Assembly (NCBI RefSeq): GCF_001280845.1
Contig: NZ_LGHP01000001.1
Coordinates: 3,046,356-3,110,355 of the forward strand
Length of the DNA: 64,000 nt
Reading direction: 5' to 3'
From: Bacillus sp. FJAT-28004
GTDB taxonomy: Bacteria > Bacillota > Bacilli > Paenibacillales > Paenibacillaceae
Shown here: piece by piece, positions 50,651 through 59,778 of the stretch
Numbering within the stretch: position 1 is the stretch's first letter
Layout of the letters: the number at the start of each line of letters is the position of its first letter
The notes under the pieces: model-generated
Told to the model about the DNA's origin: nothing
The model's database searches: none
Seen by the model: the letters and a program-made list of their open reading frames with translations, nothing else
Position numbers and translations under genes: made by a program

Positions 50651-52957
50651 TTAAATTTTGATCGATTGCCGATAAGAGCTCGGCGCAACACCCATCACCC
50701 GCTTGAAGGCTCTACGGAAGGAATGTGAGCTGTTATACCCTACGCGGGCCGCAATCTCATCGACGGTGCAAGCATTCGTTCTCAGCAGGGCGGTAGCTTG
50801 CTCGATTCTAATCATCTCCAAGTAGTCGGATACGTTAATATCCGTTACCTCCTTGAACAATTGCGAGATGTATTTCTCCGGCCGCTCCACTTTTTCCGCA
50901 ATTCGGTATAAGGTCAGCTCGGAGTCGCCATAGGCCTCGGCAATAAATTTTTTGATTTCCTCGACGGTTTGAATATGGGCATGATTCTTTTTGCTGTTGA
51001 TCACGCTGCATAACGCTTCCACGATTTCGACGATTTCATCCTGTATCACGCCTATGGCGTTGGACGCTTGAATGCCGATGATTTGGTTTTTTAACGAATG
51101 CAGCAGCTCTGATTCCATAAACGCCTTCTGATCGAGCAATTTGAGCAGCGTACCCTTCAGCTCACCAACCAGCTGCTGCTTCATCTCGACGGATAGCTGC
51201 TGGTTTTCCATGTTTTTCTCCATAACGGACAGAACCATCCGCTTCGCCTCGTCCGGCTCGCCAGCGCGAATCGTGCTGATCAACCGCTGCTCAATGTCCA
51301 TCGGATAGTAATAAGTAGCCGTCTCCGGCCTGGAGTCGCTAAACCATACGAAGCTCGTCTTGCTGTTATATTCGGCATATTCCATCGTTTGCTTCGCTTG
51401 CTCATAAGAATGGCTCACGTCGATAATCGCCAGGAAGGCGTCCCCGAACGCTGCCGTGATCGAAATTTTGTACTCCGCATATGCGATTTCGGCCAGCTTC
51501 TCGAGCGTAACTTCCATTCTCTGCCTGGTTTCCTCGAACCCCAAGTCCCCTTCCTTCGTCGTAAAGATGGTGACGATTCGGTCCGACCCGAGATCCGTCA
51601 TATGAAGCCGGCTGTCCAGATCGGATAACGTCTGCTTCAAAATCAGCCTCGCGGCATACAGCTCATTCAAAATTTCGACACTGTCCATGCCGGAATAGCC
51701 GTTGATCTGCAAAATGCCAACGTATCCCTCATTCGTTTCGAAGCTCGTGTCGGCCTGCGCCGCGGCAGCGGAAATTTCCTCCGAGGTCTGGAAATCCCCG
51801 GCAACGAGCCGTTTCAAGAAGCCGTCTCTTACCAGCGGAAGCTGGCGTTTTAATTCATTCTCAAGATGCCGGTTGCTCGTCATGATGCTCGATATGTTAC
51901 CATGCAGAAAGTCGTACTCATTCCGAACCGTAATCCCATCCTTGCCGAACTGCTCTTTCATGACCGTAAGCAGCCGATTGATTGGCGCGCTGTTTCGGTA
52001 AGACAGCAGCAGGCCAGCCAGAAGTCCGAGCAGCAAAGCGGCGCCCGTCACAAGCCACGTAATATATTTAATTTGATTCGCGTTTTCCATCAGCACCTGC
52101 CTAGGAATTCCCGCTCTATAGGTCCAGCCGTTTTGTTCGGAATGAATGGTGATAACGAGGTCGTCGTTATAGAACTGGCTGACCTTATCCTGTCCGAGCC
52201 GAGCATCCGAAGACAGTTTTTTGGCAGCGGCATCGCTAATTCCCCGTAGTCCAACTGTATTTCCCTGCGCATCGCTAATATGGGCCCAGCCGCCGTACCG
52301 GTCCTCAAATCCTGCCAACAGGCTCGATATGTTTTCTTCATCAATGATGACAACGACGGTAGCCGGGGACGAGCCGCTGAAGCTGTCCAGCGGAAGAGAC
52401 TGCATATACGTTACGACCGACGTCTTCTTTGTGTTACTCGTAAAGGAGCGAAGCGGCATAATTTCGCTGCGGTGCGTTTTGTCCAGCACCGACTTCTTCC
52501 ACTCCTCGAGCGAAAGATCGTTATAGCGGAAGTTCTGGTAATAATGCTCGGGCCTGAAGTAGGCCGAGCCCTGCGTGAAGATCACGTCATAATTATTTAA
52601 GTAGATAAAATAGTTTTGCAAAAAATCGTTGGTCTGGCTGAATGGCGTTACCTGCTTCACCATGCTCCAAATGCCGTACACATTGACTTCATCGCCTGTT
52701 TTCTTCTCGTTCATCAATTTATTTAAATCGACGTTTAAGGCAAGCTGCCTAGTAAAGCCCTCGACCTCATCCATTCTTCTCTCCAAAATCTCTTGGCTTC
52801 GCTGCAGCTGCGTGACGCTATTTTCAATGGAGATGGATTGTGTTACCGCAATTGAAGTGCGATAGGAAACGAAGCCCGCTATGCTTGGAATGATCAGAAT
52901 AATAAGATAGGATAGGAGAAACTTTCGAAATATGGTGGAGTACTTTGGCACGGCCAA
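50651..52957 (-). CDS. Membrane-anchored AraC family regulator
   Basis: 768 residues: membrane helix near 12-33, extracytoplasmic sensor (34-288), second helix (about 290-312), a cytoplasmic linker region, and an AraC double HTH at the C-terminus (about 668-768) with IAARVGYNSSHSFRRAFKRV and APSSYR. Such one-component sensors of Paenibacillus and Bacillus control nearby polysaccharide genes. It is the best candidate binder of the two TGTACSTA direct-repeat promoters. A cre-like box lies 16 nt upstream of the start, suggesting CcpA control of the regulator as well. Confidence 0.92.
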   Translation of the reverse strand: MAVPKYSTIFRKFLLSYLIILIIPSIAGFVSYRTSIAVTQSISIENSVTQLQRSQEILERRMDEVEGFTRQLALNVDLNKLMNEKKTGDEVNVYGIWSMVKQVTPFSQTNDFLQNYFIYLNNYDVIFTQGSAYFRPEHYYQNFRYNDLSLEEWKKSVLDKTHRSEIMPLRSFTSNTKKTSVVTYMQSLPLDSFSGSSPATVVVIIDEENISSLLAGFEDRYGGWAHISDAQGNTVGLRGISDAAAKKLSSDARLGQDKVSQFYNDDLVITIHSEQNGWTYRAGIPRQVLMENANQIKYITWLVTGAALLLGLLAGLLLSYRNSAPINRLLTVMKEQFGKDGITVRNEYDFLHGNISSIMTSNRHLENELKRQLPLVRDGFLKRLVAGDFQTSEEISAAAAQADTSFETNEGYVGILQINGYSGMDSVEILNELYAARLILKQTLSDLDSRLHMTDLGSDRIVTIFTTKEGDLGFEETRQRMEVTLEKLAEIAYAEYKISITAAFGDAFLAIIDVSHSYEQAKQTMEYAEYNSKTSFVWFSDSRPETATYYYPMDIEQRLISTIRAGEPDEAKRMVLSVMEKNMENQQLSVEMKQQLVGELKGTLLKLLDQKAFMESELLHSLKNQIIGIQASNAIGVIQDEIVEIVEALCSVINSKKNHAHIQTVEEIKKFIAEAYGDSELTLYRIAEKVERPEKYISQLFKEVTDINVSDYLEMIRIEQATALLRTNACTVDEIAARVGYNSSHSFRRAFKRVMGVAPSSYRQSIKI

Positions 52958-52972
52958 CCCACCTCTCTGAAA

Positions 52973-52986
52973 TAATAGCGCTTACA
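52973..52986 (-). promoter_or_regulatory. cre-like box upstream of the AraC sensor gene
   Basis: Minus strand TGTAAGCGCTATTA, one mismatch to TGWAANCGNTNWCA. It lies 16 nt upstream of the start codon, next to TATTAT, in gap 52958-53052. No TGTACSTA repeats are present here. Confidence 0.6.
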
Positions 52987-53052
52987 TAATAAGAGCAGCA
53001 CTTAAAACGCTTAAAAAAAAGCTTCGCTCATCCATAATAACCTAATGATACG

Positions 53053-53091
53053 AAAAGACAACTACTATTAACAGTCAAGTAGTTGTCTTTT
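53053..53091. terminator. Terminator of the GH95 operon
   Basis: Perfect 14-bp stem AAAAGACAACTACT/AGTAGTTGTCTTTT, 16 nt after the GH95 stop, with T-rich flanks. Confidence 0.9.
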
Positions 53092-53107
53092 TCTTTTATA
53101 TGGTTAA

Positions 53108-55435
53108 TTACATGCCTGCTTCTTGCTTTTCCAGAACCTGCAGGTCTTTGCCGAACCTATAGACATGGCCGGGAATAAGCGTAAGCGGCACGGCTTGCTC
53201 GCCGAATCGCACGATTGTATCACCCGCCGAAAACGCCCGGATGGTCGCTTCCGTCAGCACACCATTCTCCCAAGCGGCGTCAACCTCCGCATTTCCTTTT
53301 ACCCGCAGTCCCTTATATGAGCCCTTGGACAAAACACTCGGGAGCGCCGGCAGCAAATGGATTTCACCCGCATGGCTTTGCAGGAGCAAATCGGCCACAG
53401 CCGCTGTTCCACCGTAATTGCCGTCAATGACGAAAATATTCGTCTCTGCTCCGGCAACTCCCGCCTTGGAATACGTCAGCATATTATCGAAGCACAGCTC
53501 CCCGATCAGATGGGTGATATGCCGCAGTGCACGGTCACCGTCATGCAATCTGGAAAAGCCGGTAGCGAACAGTGCAGCTGTAAATTCAATATCCTCAAGT
53601 TCATCGGTCTGCATTCGGCCCAGCAGCGTTTCCTTAGCGGCAGCGCTTAGTTCAGGCGTTTGCCTCGGCGTAATCTGATTGCCTGGATATAAGGCGAAGA
53701 GATGCGCTAGATGACGATGCTCCGGCTGGGCTTCCTCATAATCCTCGAGCCATTCCTGCAGCTGTCCCTTCTTCCCGATCATGAGCGGCGGCAGCAGCGC
53801 TATCGCTTGCTTCAGCTTCTCCTGAAGCTCCGGATCCGTTTGCAGCAGCTCGGCAGTCTCTAGACAGAAGGTGAACAAATCCCGCACCAGCACCTGATCC
53901 ATCGTCGAGCCCATCGACAGCTGCTGCGCGCCTTCCTCGCGGTTGCTCGTATAAAAGCTGTTCTCGGGCGAGTTCGACGGTCCAGTTACGAGCCAGCCAT
54001 TGCCCGAATGCACCGTCATATAGTCGAGGAAGAAAACGGCCGCTTCCTTCATAACCGGATAGGCTTGCTTCGTTAAAAACTGATGATCAAGCCCATACTC
54101 ATAATGCTCCTTCAAATGAGTCGCAATCCATAATCCGCCCGTTACATTAAGACCCCAGCCCGTTTCCCAGCCCGGAGCCGAGAAGCCCCAAGCGTTCGAG
54201 AATACATGCGCCACCCAGCCCTCGCTTCCGTAGAAATCCTGAGCCGCTTGCCTGCCCGCGACAGATAAGCGTTCAATATAGTTCATCAAAGGAACATGGC
54301 ATTCGGCCAAGTTGCTTATTTCCGTCGGGTAATAGTTCATCTCCGTATTGACGTCCAGATGGTAATCACAGCTCCAAGCCATGCTATTCGCTTCTCCGTC
54401 GTTCCAAATGCCTTGCAAATGGAGCGGCAGCGGCGAATCCTCGCGCGAGCCGGCAATCGTCAAATAGCGGCCGTATTGGAAAAACAATGCCACTAAATCA
54501 GAATCATCATACTGCCCATTCCGAAAATGCTTCATTCGCTCGTCTGTTGGAAGCTTCGCGCTCGCCGTATCGCCTAAATCAATTGCCACTCGAGCATACA
54601 AATCGCGATAATCCGCAATGTGATCCTCTTTCAAGCGCTCATATCCCTTGGCAATTGCCGCCTCGACCTGCACATGACATTCCGAAGCCCATTCCTCATC
54701 TGTCCTGCCATAATCCGTATTCATGGCGAAATATATATATGCCTCATCCGCATGCGATACAATGATTTCATTATCGCCGGTTTGGACGATGCCGCCCACA
54801 GCAACAACCTTTACCTTGCCCTCGCAAAATACCCCGCACTTCCCGTTGCTGTGCACTTCTTCCGTTGCTTGGCCGCGAAACTCGAGTGTGTCGTTATTCG
54901 TAACCGTCGTTGCAAAATCTCCTGTGCGCCCTTGTATGTTCAGCGAGAAGGATATCGCCCCAGCTTGCTCACTCTTCATACGCGATACGACAATGCCGTC
55001 GGCATGCGTGGCGAACGTTTCACGGGTAATCTTATTGCCGGAGCTTGTATAGGAAACCTGCGCGATCGCATTTTCCAAGCTTAGCTCGCGTACCAGGTCT
55101 TCCCCTTGCTGTTCGAAGCGCAGAGAGATATCGCAGACAGACAGGTTTGTACCGAAGTTTTGTTTCTTAGGCTGCAGCGCTTGCTTAGCCAGTCTGTCAC
55201 CCTCATTATAATTCCCCTTGAAAAATTGCTCTCTCATCTGCTCCAGATTGGCTTTCGCGTTTCCGCTTCCTTGAATACGCTCTACCTGACCCGACCAATA
55301 GGTAATTTCCGTCATGCTCCATGTTTCACTTTCAATGCCACCGTGAATGACGGCGCCTATTCTTCCGTTGCCTATCGGCAGTCCTTGCTTCCAGCCGGCT
55401 GCCGGCCCTGAATACCAAAGCTTTGAATGATTCAT
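53108..55435 (-). CDS. GH95-family alpha-L-fucosidase
   Basis: 775 residues, the normal GH95 length. N-terminal beta domain opens with LWYSGPAAGWKQGLPIGNGRIGAVIHGG and ITYWSG (key residues GLPIGNGRIGA and WSG). The (alpha/alpha)6 barrel has LHLQGIWND, NTEMNYYPTEISN, and the catalytic acid region around SNSPENSF. GH95 enzymes cleave terminal alpha-1,2-fucose (some are galactosidases). No signal peptide, so it acts in the cytoplasm on imported oligosaccharides. Third gene after the SDR and enolase-superfamily genes, which fit fucose oxidation. Confidence 0.9.
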   Translation of the reverse strand: MNHSKLWYSGPAAGWKQGLPIGNGRIGAVIHGGIESETWSMTEITYWSGQVERIQGSGNAKANLEQMREQFFKGNYNEGDRLAKQALQPKKQNFGTNLSVCDISLRFEQQGEDLVRELSLENAIAQVSYTSSGNKITRETFATHADGIVVSRMKSEQAGAISFSLNIQGRTGDFATTVTNNDTLEFRGQATEEVHSNGKCGVFCEGKVKVVAVGGIVQTGDNEIIVSHADEAYIYFAMNTDYGRTDEEWASECHVQVEAAIAKGYERLKEDHIADYRDLYARVAIDLGDTASAKLPTDERMKHFRNGQYDDSDLVALFFQYGRYLTIAGSREDSPLPLHLQGIWNDGEANSMAWSCDYHLDVNTEMNYYPTEISNLAECHVPLMNYIERLSVAGRQAAQDFYGSEGWVAHVFSNAWGFSAPGWETGWGLNVTGGLWIATHLKEHYEYGLDHQFLTKQAYPVMKEAAVFFLDYMTVHSGNGWLVTGPSNSPENSFYTSNREEGAQQLSMGSTMDQVLVRDLFTFCLETAELLQTDPELQEKLKQAIALLPPLMIGKKGQLQEWLEDYEEAQPEHRHLAHLFALYPGNQITPRQTPELSAAAKETLLGRMQTDELEDIEFTAALFATGFSRLHDGDRALRHITHLIGELCFDNMLTYSKAGVAGAETNIFVIDGNYGGTAAVADLLLQSHAGEIHLLPALPSVLSKGSYKGLRVKGNAEVDAAWENGVLTEATIRAFSAGDTIVRFGEQAVPLTLIPGHVYRFGKDLQVLEKQEAGM

Positions 55436-55502
55436 GCAGTACCCATCCTTTAAATATCAGATTTAATTACGAAATAATTGGTCCGTTTTCCTAGTTTCTT
55501 AT

Positions 55503-56600
55503 TTATCGAATACGGAACTCATTAAAGTATTTAGGAATGATTTCAGTGGAAGCGCCCGGAAGCTCTGGAAGTACATACTGTCCATTCTTGACGGTGGCTG
55601 GCTCAACAAATATCGTTCTAATCCAAGGAATATACTCAAGCATAATAGCCCCTGGTGTGGCAGCAACCAGATGCTGGTGAATTTGTCCCATATCGCCTAC
55701 ATGCGGGCAGATCGGAATGTCATACGAAGCAGCAAGCCCTGCGACCTGCAGCCACTCTGTAATGCCCGCTACCCTCGTAACGTCAACTTGACAGTACTCG
55801 ATAGCCCCTTGATGGATATAATCACGGAACGCGTACTTCGAGTACACATGCTCACCAAGTGCGATCGGCACATTCAGTGCATCGGCCAGCTTCTTGTGAC
55901 CTAGAATATCATCAGGATTAAGCGGCTCCTCCAGCCAAAACAAATCAAATTCTTCCAGCTTCTTGCCCCAGGTCATCGCCGTATTGATATTCCATTGCTG
56001 ATTGACGTCGATCATAAAAATCACCTGGTCGCCAATCGCTTTGCGAACCGCCTTCACTCGGTCATAATCCTCATGCGGATCCGACTTGCCAACCTTGATT
56101 TTCACCCCTGTAAAGCCCTGCTCGACGATGTCCGTTACGTCCTTCAGCAAACGCTCCTTCGACCAATTCAACCAGCCGCCGTTCGTGTTATACGCTTTGA
56201 TGCCTTTTGATTTATGTCCGCCCAGGTACTGCCATAGCGGCTTGTTAGACGCCTTCGACATAATGTCCCATAACGCGATATCAACGGCAGCAAGCGCCAT
56301 ATGCGTGATGCCTGCCCGTCCGATCCAATGCATTTTTCCATACCGCAGCGTCTCCCAAATCTCCTTAACCATAAAAGGGTCTTTGCCGATCAACTCAGGA
56401 GCATAGTAACGATCAATCGTATCGACGATCATATCATCGCCATGGGCGCAGGTTCCCGTGTAGCCGTATCCCACATAACCTTCATCCGTAAAAATACGAA
56501 CGCCTGACAGCCCCCAATGCGTCGCCACATTAATGGCATCGGTTATCGGCGGGTCTATCGGCACGTGAAGCACGAAAGTTTCTACTTTTGTAATTTTCAT
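55503..56600 (-). CDS. Mandelate racemase/enolase-superfamily sugar-acid dehydratase
   Basis: 365 residues. The KxK motif (GVKIKVGKSD), metal ligands in MIDVNQQWN, LFWLEEPL and ALGEHVY, and a late histidine in ICPHVGDMG place it in the mandelate-racemase subgroup that dehydrates sugar acids. The neighbours (fucosidase and SDR) suggest L-fuconate or a similar acid as substrate. The ATG at 56600 has GGGAGAG 6 nt upstream. 22 nt after the SDR stop. Confidence 0.87.
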   Translation of the reverse strand: MKITKVETFVLHVPIDPPITDAINVATHWGLSGVRIFTDEGYVGYGYTGTCAHGDDMIVDTIDRYYAPELIGKDPFMVKEIWETLRYGKMHWIGRAGITHMALAAVDIALWDIMSKASNKPLWQYLGGHKSKGIKAYNTNGGWLNWSKERLLKDVTDIVEQGFTGVKIKVGKSDPHEDYDRVKAVRKAIGDQVIFMIDVNQQWNINTAMTWGKKLEEFDLFWLEEPLNPDDILGHKKLADALNVPIALGEHVYSKYAFRDYIHQGAIEYCQVDVTRVAGITEWLQVAGLAASYDIPICPHVGDMGQIHQHLVAATPGAIMLEYIPWIRTIFVEPATVKNGQYVLPELPGASTEIIPKYFNEFRIR

Positions 56601-56622
56601 TTTTAACTCTCCCTTGGTTTTG

Positions 56623-57414
56623 TTAATAGCCGAGCGAGGCGCCACCCTCAACTGGCAGCGCTACTCCGGTTATGAATGCCGCTTGCTGCGAAGCCAGATA
56701 CAACACCGACTGCGCAACCTCCTCCGAAGTTGCTGGCCGGCCAAGCGGATGCATCGCATTCAGCGCAAGTATCGTTGCCGCTTGATCAGGCTGCTGCCTC
56801 GTCCATTCCTCTAATAAAGGTGTCATCACACCGGCCGGACACACACAGTTGACTCTTACACCATCCGCCGCAAAATCGAGCGCTAATGACTTCGTCAGCG
56901 CTATAATAGCTCCTTTGGAAGCCGCATAAATCGGATTCTGTCGTTGGCCTATAAGGCCGTTCAGCGAAGCCATATTCACAATCGTGCCCTTGGTTTGTCG
57001 CAAAAGCGGTATCGCGTGCTTGATCATCAGATACACACCCTTCACATTTACCGCAAGGACATGATCAAACGCCTGCTCATCGATTTCCTCAATCGGCTTT
57101 GGCAATATAACGGCAGCATTGTTGTACAGCACATCGAGCTGGCCGAATGCTTGAAGCGTTTCAGCCATGAGCGCCTCAACCGCAATCGCACATGATACAT
57201 CCGTCTGAATAGCGATCGCACGCACTTTTGGAAACCCTTTCAAAACTCCTTGTTGCTCATTGATTTCATCAGCCACACGCTGCCCTTCAGGCCCGTCCCA
57301 ATCCGCAACAACGACATATGCTCCCTCAGCAGCGAACAACCTCGCGCTTTCCTCGCCGATGCCAGAACCGCCGCCAGTTATGAGTACAACCTTATCTTTA
57401 AATCTCAAGGACAT
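56623..57414 (-). CDS. SDR-family dehydrogenase
   Basis: 263 residues, classical short-chain dehydrogenase: TGGGSGIGEE cofactor loop, YNNAAV, catalytic serine in NMASLNG and YAASKGA (Y-x3-K). Start ATG 57414; GGAGG touches it closely, so TTG at 57408 is an alternative. First gene of SDR-dehydratase-GH95, so it may be an L-fucose or 2-keto-3-deoxy-fuconate dehydrogenase. Divergent from an AraC regulator. Confidence 0.9.
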   Translation of the reverse strand: MSLRFKDKVVLITGGGSGIGEESARLFAAEGAYVVVADWDGPEGQRVADEINEQQGVLKGFPKVRAIAIQTDVSCAIAVEALMAETLQAFGQLDVLYNNAAVILPKPIEEIDEQAFDHVLAVNVKGVYLMIKHAIPLLRQTKGTIVNMASLNGLIGQRQNPIYAASKGAIIALTKSLALDFAADGVRVNCVCPAGVMTPLLEEWTRQQPDQAATILALNAMHPLGRPATSEEVAQSVLYLASQQAAFITGVALPVEGGASLGY

Positions 57415-57562
57415 TCCTCCGTTTACACACAATCGTTAACCTAGCTAATAAAAAGATTTATGTTGTTAATTGATCCACATTAGCAATTACTGTTCATTCC
57501 CTAATATTTTTGTTATTGTATCATCTATACAGGAAGGTGTATTTGATCAGACATCCATTAAG

Positions 57563-57591
57563 TTGACAATTCATCCGCTAAAATTTATATG
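57563..57591 (+). promoter_or_regulatory. Promoter of the second AraC gene
   Basis: TTGACA (57563-57568), 17-nt spacer, TATATG (57586-57591), with a leader of about 20 nt. It sits in the 203-nt divergent region shared with the SDR operon; the SDR-side promoter is not clear. Confidence 0.65.
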
Positions 57592-57617
57592 ATTATACCA
57601 AAGAAGAGGGTGTTCGC

Positions 57618-58481
57618 TTGAAGAAGCTGAACGAGATCGCGCCTCATGTCGGAGATTCTATGTATTACCTGTATGATGGCAGCTCTAACGAGAAGCTGCG
57701 CATTTGCAGCGTCTATGCTTTTCATCTATTTACAGATGGTCCCGGGGAAATGGAGATTGACGGAAAGATGTATCCGATCAACAATCGAACGTTAATCTTT
57801 CTTAGGCCAAAGCAGCCACACGCCTTCCATATTTCATCAGATCATCCGCTGTCCTCGTATAATCTTTATTGCGATCTCTGGGAACAGTCCAATCCCGTCT
57901 CTGCCAATCGAACCTTCATTTACGCCCCAGAGCCGTTCGAGCTGAATACGGTCGCAGCTTCTTTGGCGTGTGATGAACTTGGCAGCTTGCCATGCGTATT
58001 TTCATTGCAGCCTTACCCAGAGCTCTACGATTCCTTCTTAATGCTCGCTAAGCTCTATAATGATTCGCAATACTACCGAACAGATATGATGAACAGCTTG
58101 CTCTATGCATGGATTCTTAACTGGTATAATACGATTCATACGCATCGGCCTACTGACTATCGTATCGTTCGCTTGCTCACACATTTAAATGCTCATCCCG
58201 AGAAGCGCGAGTCAGTCGAGACGTGGTGGGAGTTTTGCGGCCTGAAGCGAACCTACTTTCATGCTTTGTTTTTACGCGAAACCGGACTCACACCAAAAGC
58301 TTACCATCACAAACTGCTCATGAGACGCGCTTCCCATCTCTTGCTCGAAAGCGAGCTGAGTGTTACCGCCATTGCCGACAGGCTTGGTTATGCTTCTATC
58401 CATCCGTTCACTCGGCATTTCAGTGCCTTCTATGGTACCAGTCCAAAACAATATCGCATGCAGCCTCAGTCAGAGAAATGA
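57618..58481 (+). CDS. AraC family regulator with cupin sensor
   Basis: 287 residues. N-terminal cupin (about 10-110; DGPGEMEIDGKMYPINNRT and RPKQPHAFH) and C-terminal AraC HTH (about 190-285) with LSVTAIADRLGYASIHPFTR and GTSPKQYRM. No membrane segment, so cytoplasmic sugar sensing. The start is TTG at 57618 with AGAGGGTG 5 nt before it; a nearby GTG frame stops at once. Divergent from the SDR-dehydratase-GH95 operon, its likely target. Confidence 0.9.
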   Translation: MKKLNEIAPHVGDSMYYLYDGSSNEKLRICSVYAFHLFTDGPGEMEIDGKMYPINNRTLIFLRPKQPHAFHISSDHPLSSYNLYCDLWEQSNPVSANRTFIYAPEPFELNTVAASLACDELGSLPCVFSLQPYPELYDSFLMLAKLYNDSQYYRTDMMNSLLYAWILNWYNTIHTHRPTDYRIVRLLTHLNAHPEKRESVETWWEFCGLKRTYFHALFLRETGLTPKAYHHKLLMRRASHLLLESELSVTAIADRLGYASIHPFTRHFSAFYGTSPKQYRMQPQSEK

Positions 58482-58493
58482 TCACACAAGTGC

Positions 58494-58592
58494 GGAACCA
58501 CGAAAAATAGCTGTAAGCACAAATTTGTGCTTACAGCTACAAAGCAGTCTATCTTACTCATCTATAAGTACACATACGTGCTTAAGCAGCGG
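58494..58592. repeat. Isolated diverged copy of the 112-bp hairpin repeat
   Basis: Begins 13 nt after the AraC stop. It contains a perfect 32-bp palindrome (58509-58540; arms TAGCTGTAAGCACAAA and its complement) and a second small GTGCTTA element. Against the tandem copies (59299 on) the stem has paired changes on both arms that keep pairing. Confidence 0.85.
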
Positions 58593-58703
58593 AAACAACT
58601 GCACTTGATCGACCGACTGCTGTTGGCGAAACTTGATCGTCTTACGCTCGGGAGAACCTTCAAACAGCCCTTCTGGCAAATCGAGATAGGCGGTTTGGCT
58701 CAT
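58554..58703 (-). pseudogene. 49-codon orphan reading frame, possible gene remnant
   Basis: Reads MSQTAYLDLPEGLFEG onward with normal coding-like composition for 40 codons, then runs into the repeat copy (HVCVLIDE) and stops. The ribosome binding site is weak (AGGG, 11 nt). I do not recognise it. It may be the 5' remnant of a mobile-element gene cut by the repeat, or chance. Confidence 0.3.
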
Positions 58704-58740
58704 CGAAATTCAATCCCTATCATGGTCTCGTAGAAATGAA

Positions 58741-59139
58741 TTAACCTTGCTGCACGATCATCCATTTGATCCCGAACTTGTCTACGACCTCGCCGTAGTA
58801 CGCCCCCCAGGCTTGCAGGTCCAACGGATATATCTGCGTGCCGCCCTCCGCGAGGTTGGTGTAGGCTTGGCGTGCCGTATCCACGTCTTCGAAGGCCAGT
58901 CCGAAAGCGAGACTTCCCTCCGTGCCGACCGGACCAAAGGCATCGGACAGAAAAAGCACGTTCCCTCCGGCTACCGACAACACCATGTGCATCACTTTGT
59001 CTTGGATCCCCTCAGCTGCGCCGGGCAGTTGGCCGTGTGTCATCAAGGATTGAACCTCGCCGCCCAATGCTTGGATGTAGAACTCGGCTTGCTCTCTAGC
59101 ATCTGTCGAAACGATGTACGGAGTTAACTTTGCATTCAT
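58741..59139 (-). CDS. VOC-family (PhnB-like) protein
   Basis: 132 residues of the glyoxalase/bleomycin-resistance fold, PhnB-like subgroup: YIVSTDAREQAEFYIQALGG at the start, FGLAFEDVDTARQAYTNLAE in the middle, AWGAYYGEVVDKFGIKWM near the end. Function of this subgroup is mostly unknown; it lacks clear metal-ligand histidines, so enzymatic activity is doubtful. AGGAAG precedes the ATG. It lies between the isolated repeat and the tandem repeat block. Confidence 0.88.
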   Translation of the reverse strand: MNAKLTPYIVSTDAREQAEFYIQALGGEVQSLMTHGQLPGAAEGIQDKVMHMVLSVAGGNVLFLSDAFGPVGTEGSLAFGLAFEDVDTARQAYTNLAEGGTQIYPLDLQAWGAYYGEVVDKFGIKWMIVQQG

Positions 59140-59298
59140 ATAAATCTTCCTCTCTAGGTTTGGTTGTACCAGGATTACAGGCGATTTATACGCTCCGAGA
59201 TCCGGCCTCTATATGAACGACGAACGCGAGACAAGAAAATCGACACGCTCGCAAAATCTTTTTTTAAAATATTTATGGTGAACCCAATCGACGTGTCT

Positions 59299-59774
59299 GG
59301 AACCTCGAAAAATGGCTGTAAGCACGCATATGCGCTTACAGCCACAAAATATCCTATGTTACTCTTCTGTAAGCACTCATACGTGCTTATTGAGCGAATT
59401 CGACGTGTGTGGAACCTCGAAAAATGGCTGTAAGCACGCATATGCGCTTACAGCCATAAAGTAGCCTATGTTACTCATCTATAAGCACACATACGTGCTT
59501 ATTGTGCGAATTCGACGTGTGCGGAACCTCGAAAAATGGCTGTAAGCACGCATATGCGCTTACAGCCAGAAAATATCCTATGTTACTCATCTGTAAGCAC
59601 TCATACGTGCTTATTGAGCGAATTCGACGTGTGCGGAACCTCGAAAAATGGCTGTAAGCACGTATTTGCGCTTACAGCCACAAAATATCCTATGTTACTC
59701 ATCTGTAAGCACTCATACGTGCTTATTGAGCGAATTCGACGTGTGTGGAACAACAAGAAATGGCTTTAAGCACG
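59299..59774. repeat. Tandem 112-bp hairpin repeats (four units plus partial)
   Basis: Units begin at 59299, 59411, 59523, 59635 and 59747 (partial, 28 nt), exactly 112 bp apart. Each has a large hairpin starting TGGCTGTAAGCAC and a smaller one TAAGCAC-N6-GTGCTTA, so the heptamer recurs four times per unit. The last three full units are over 90% alike. No gene reads through. Reading frames seen here are repeats, not genes. Sequence 59140-59298 has nothing else supported. Confidence 0.92.
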
Positions 59775-59778
59775 CCTC

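Noticed and set aside
59299..59774. CRISPR-like array
   Set aside because: The whole 112-bp unit repeats without variable spacers, and no cas genes are present.
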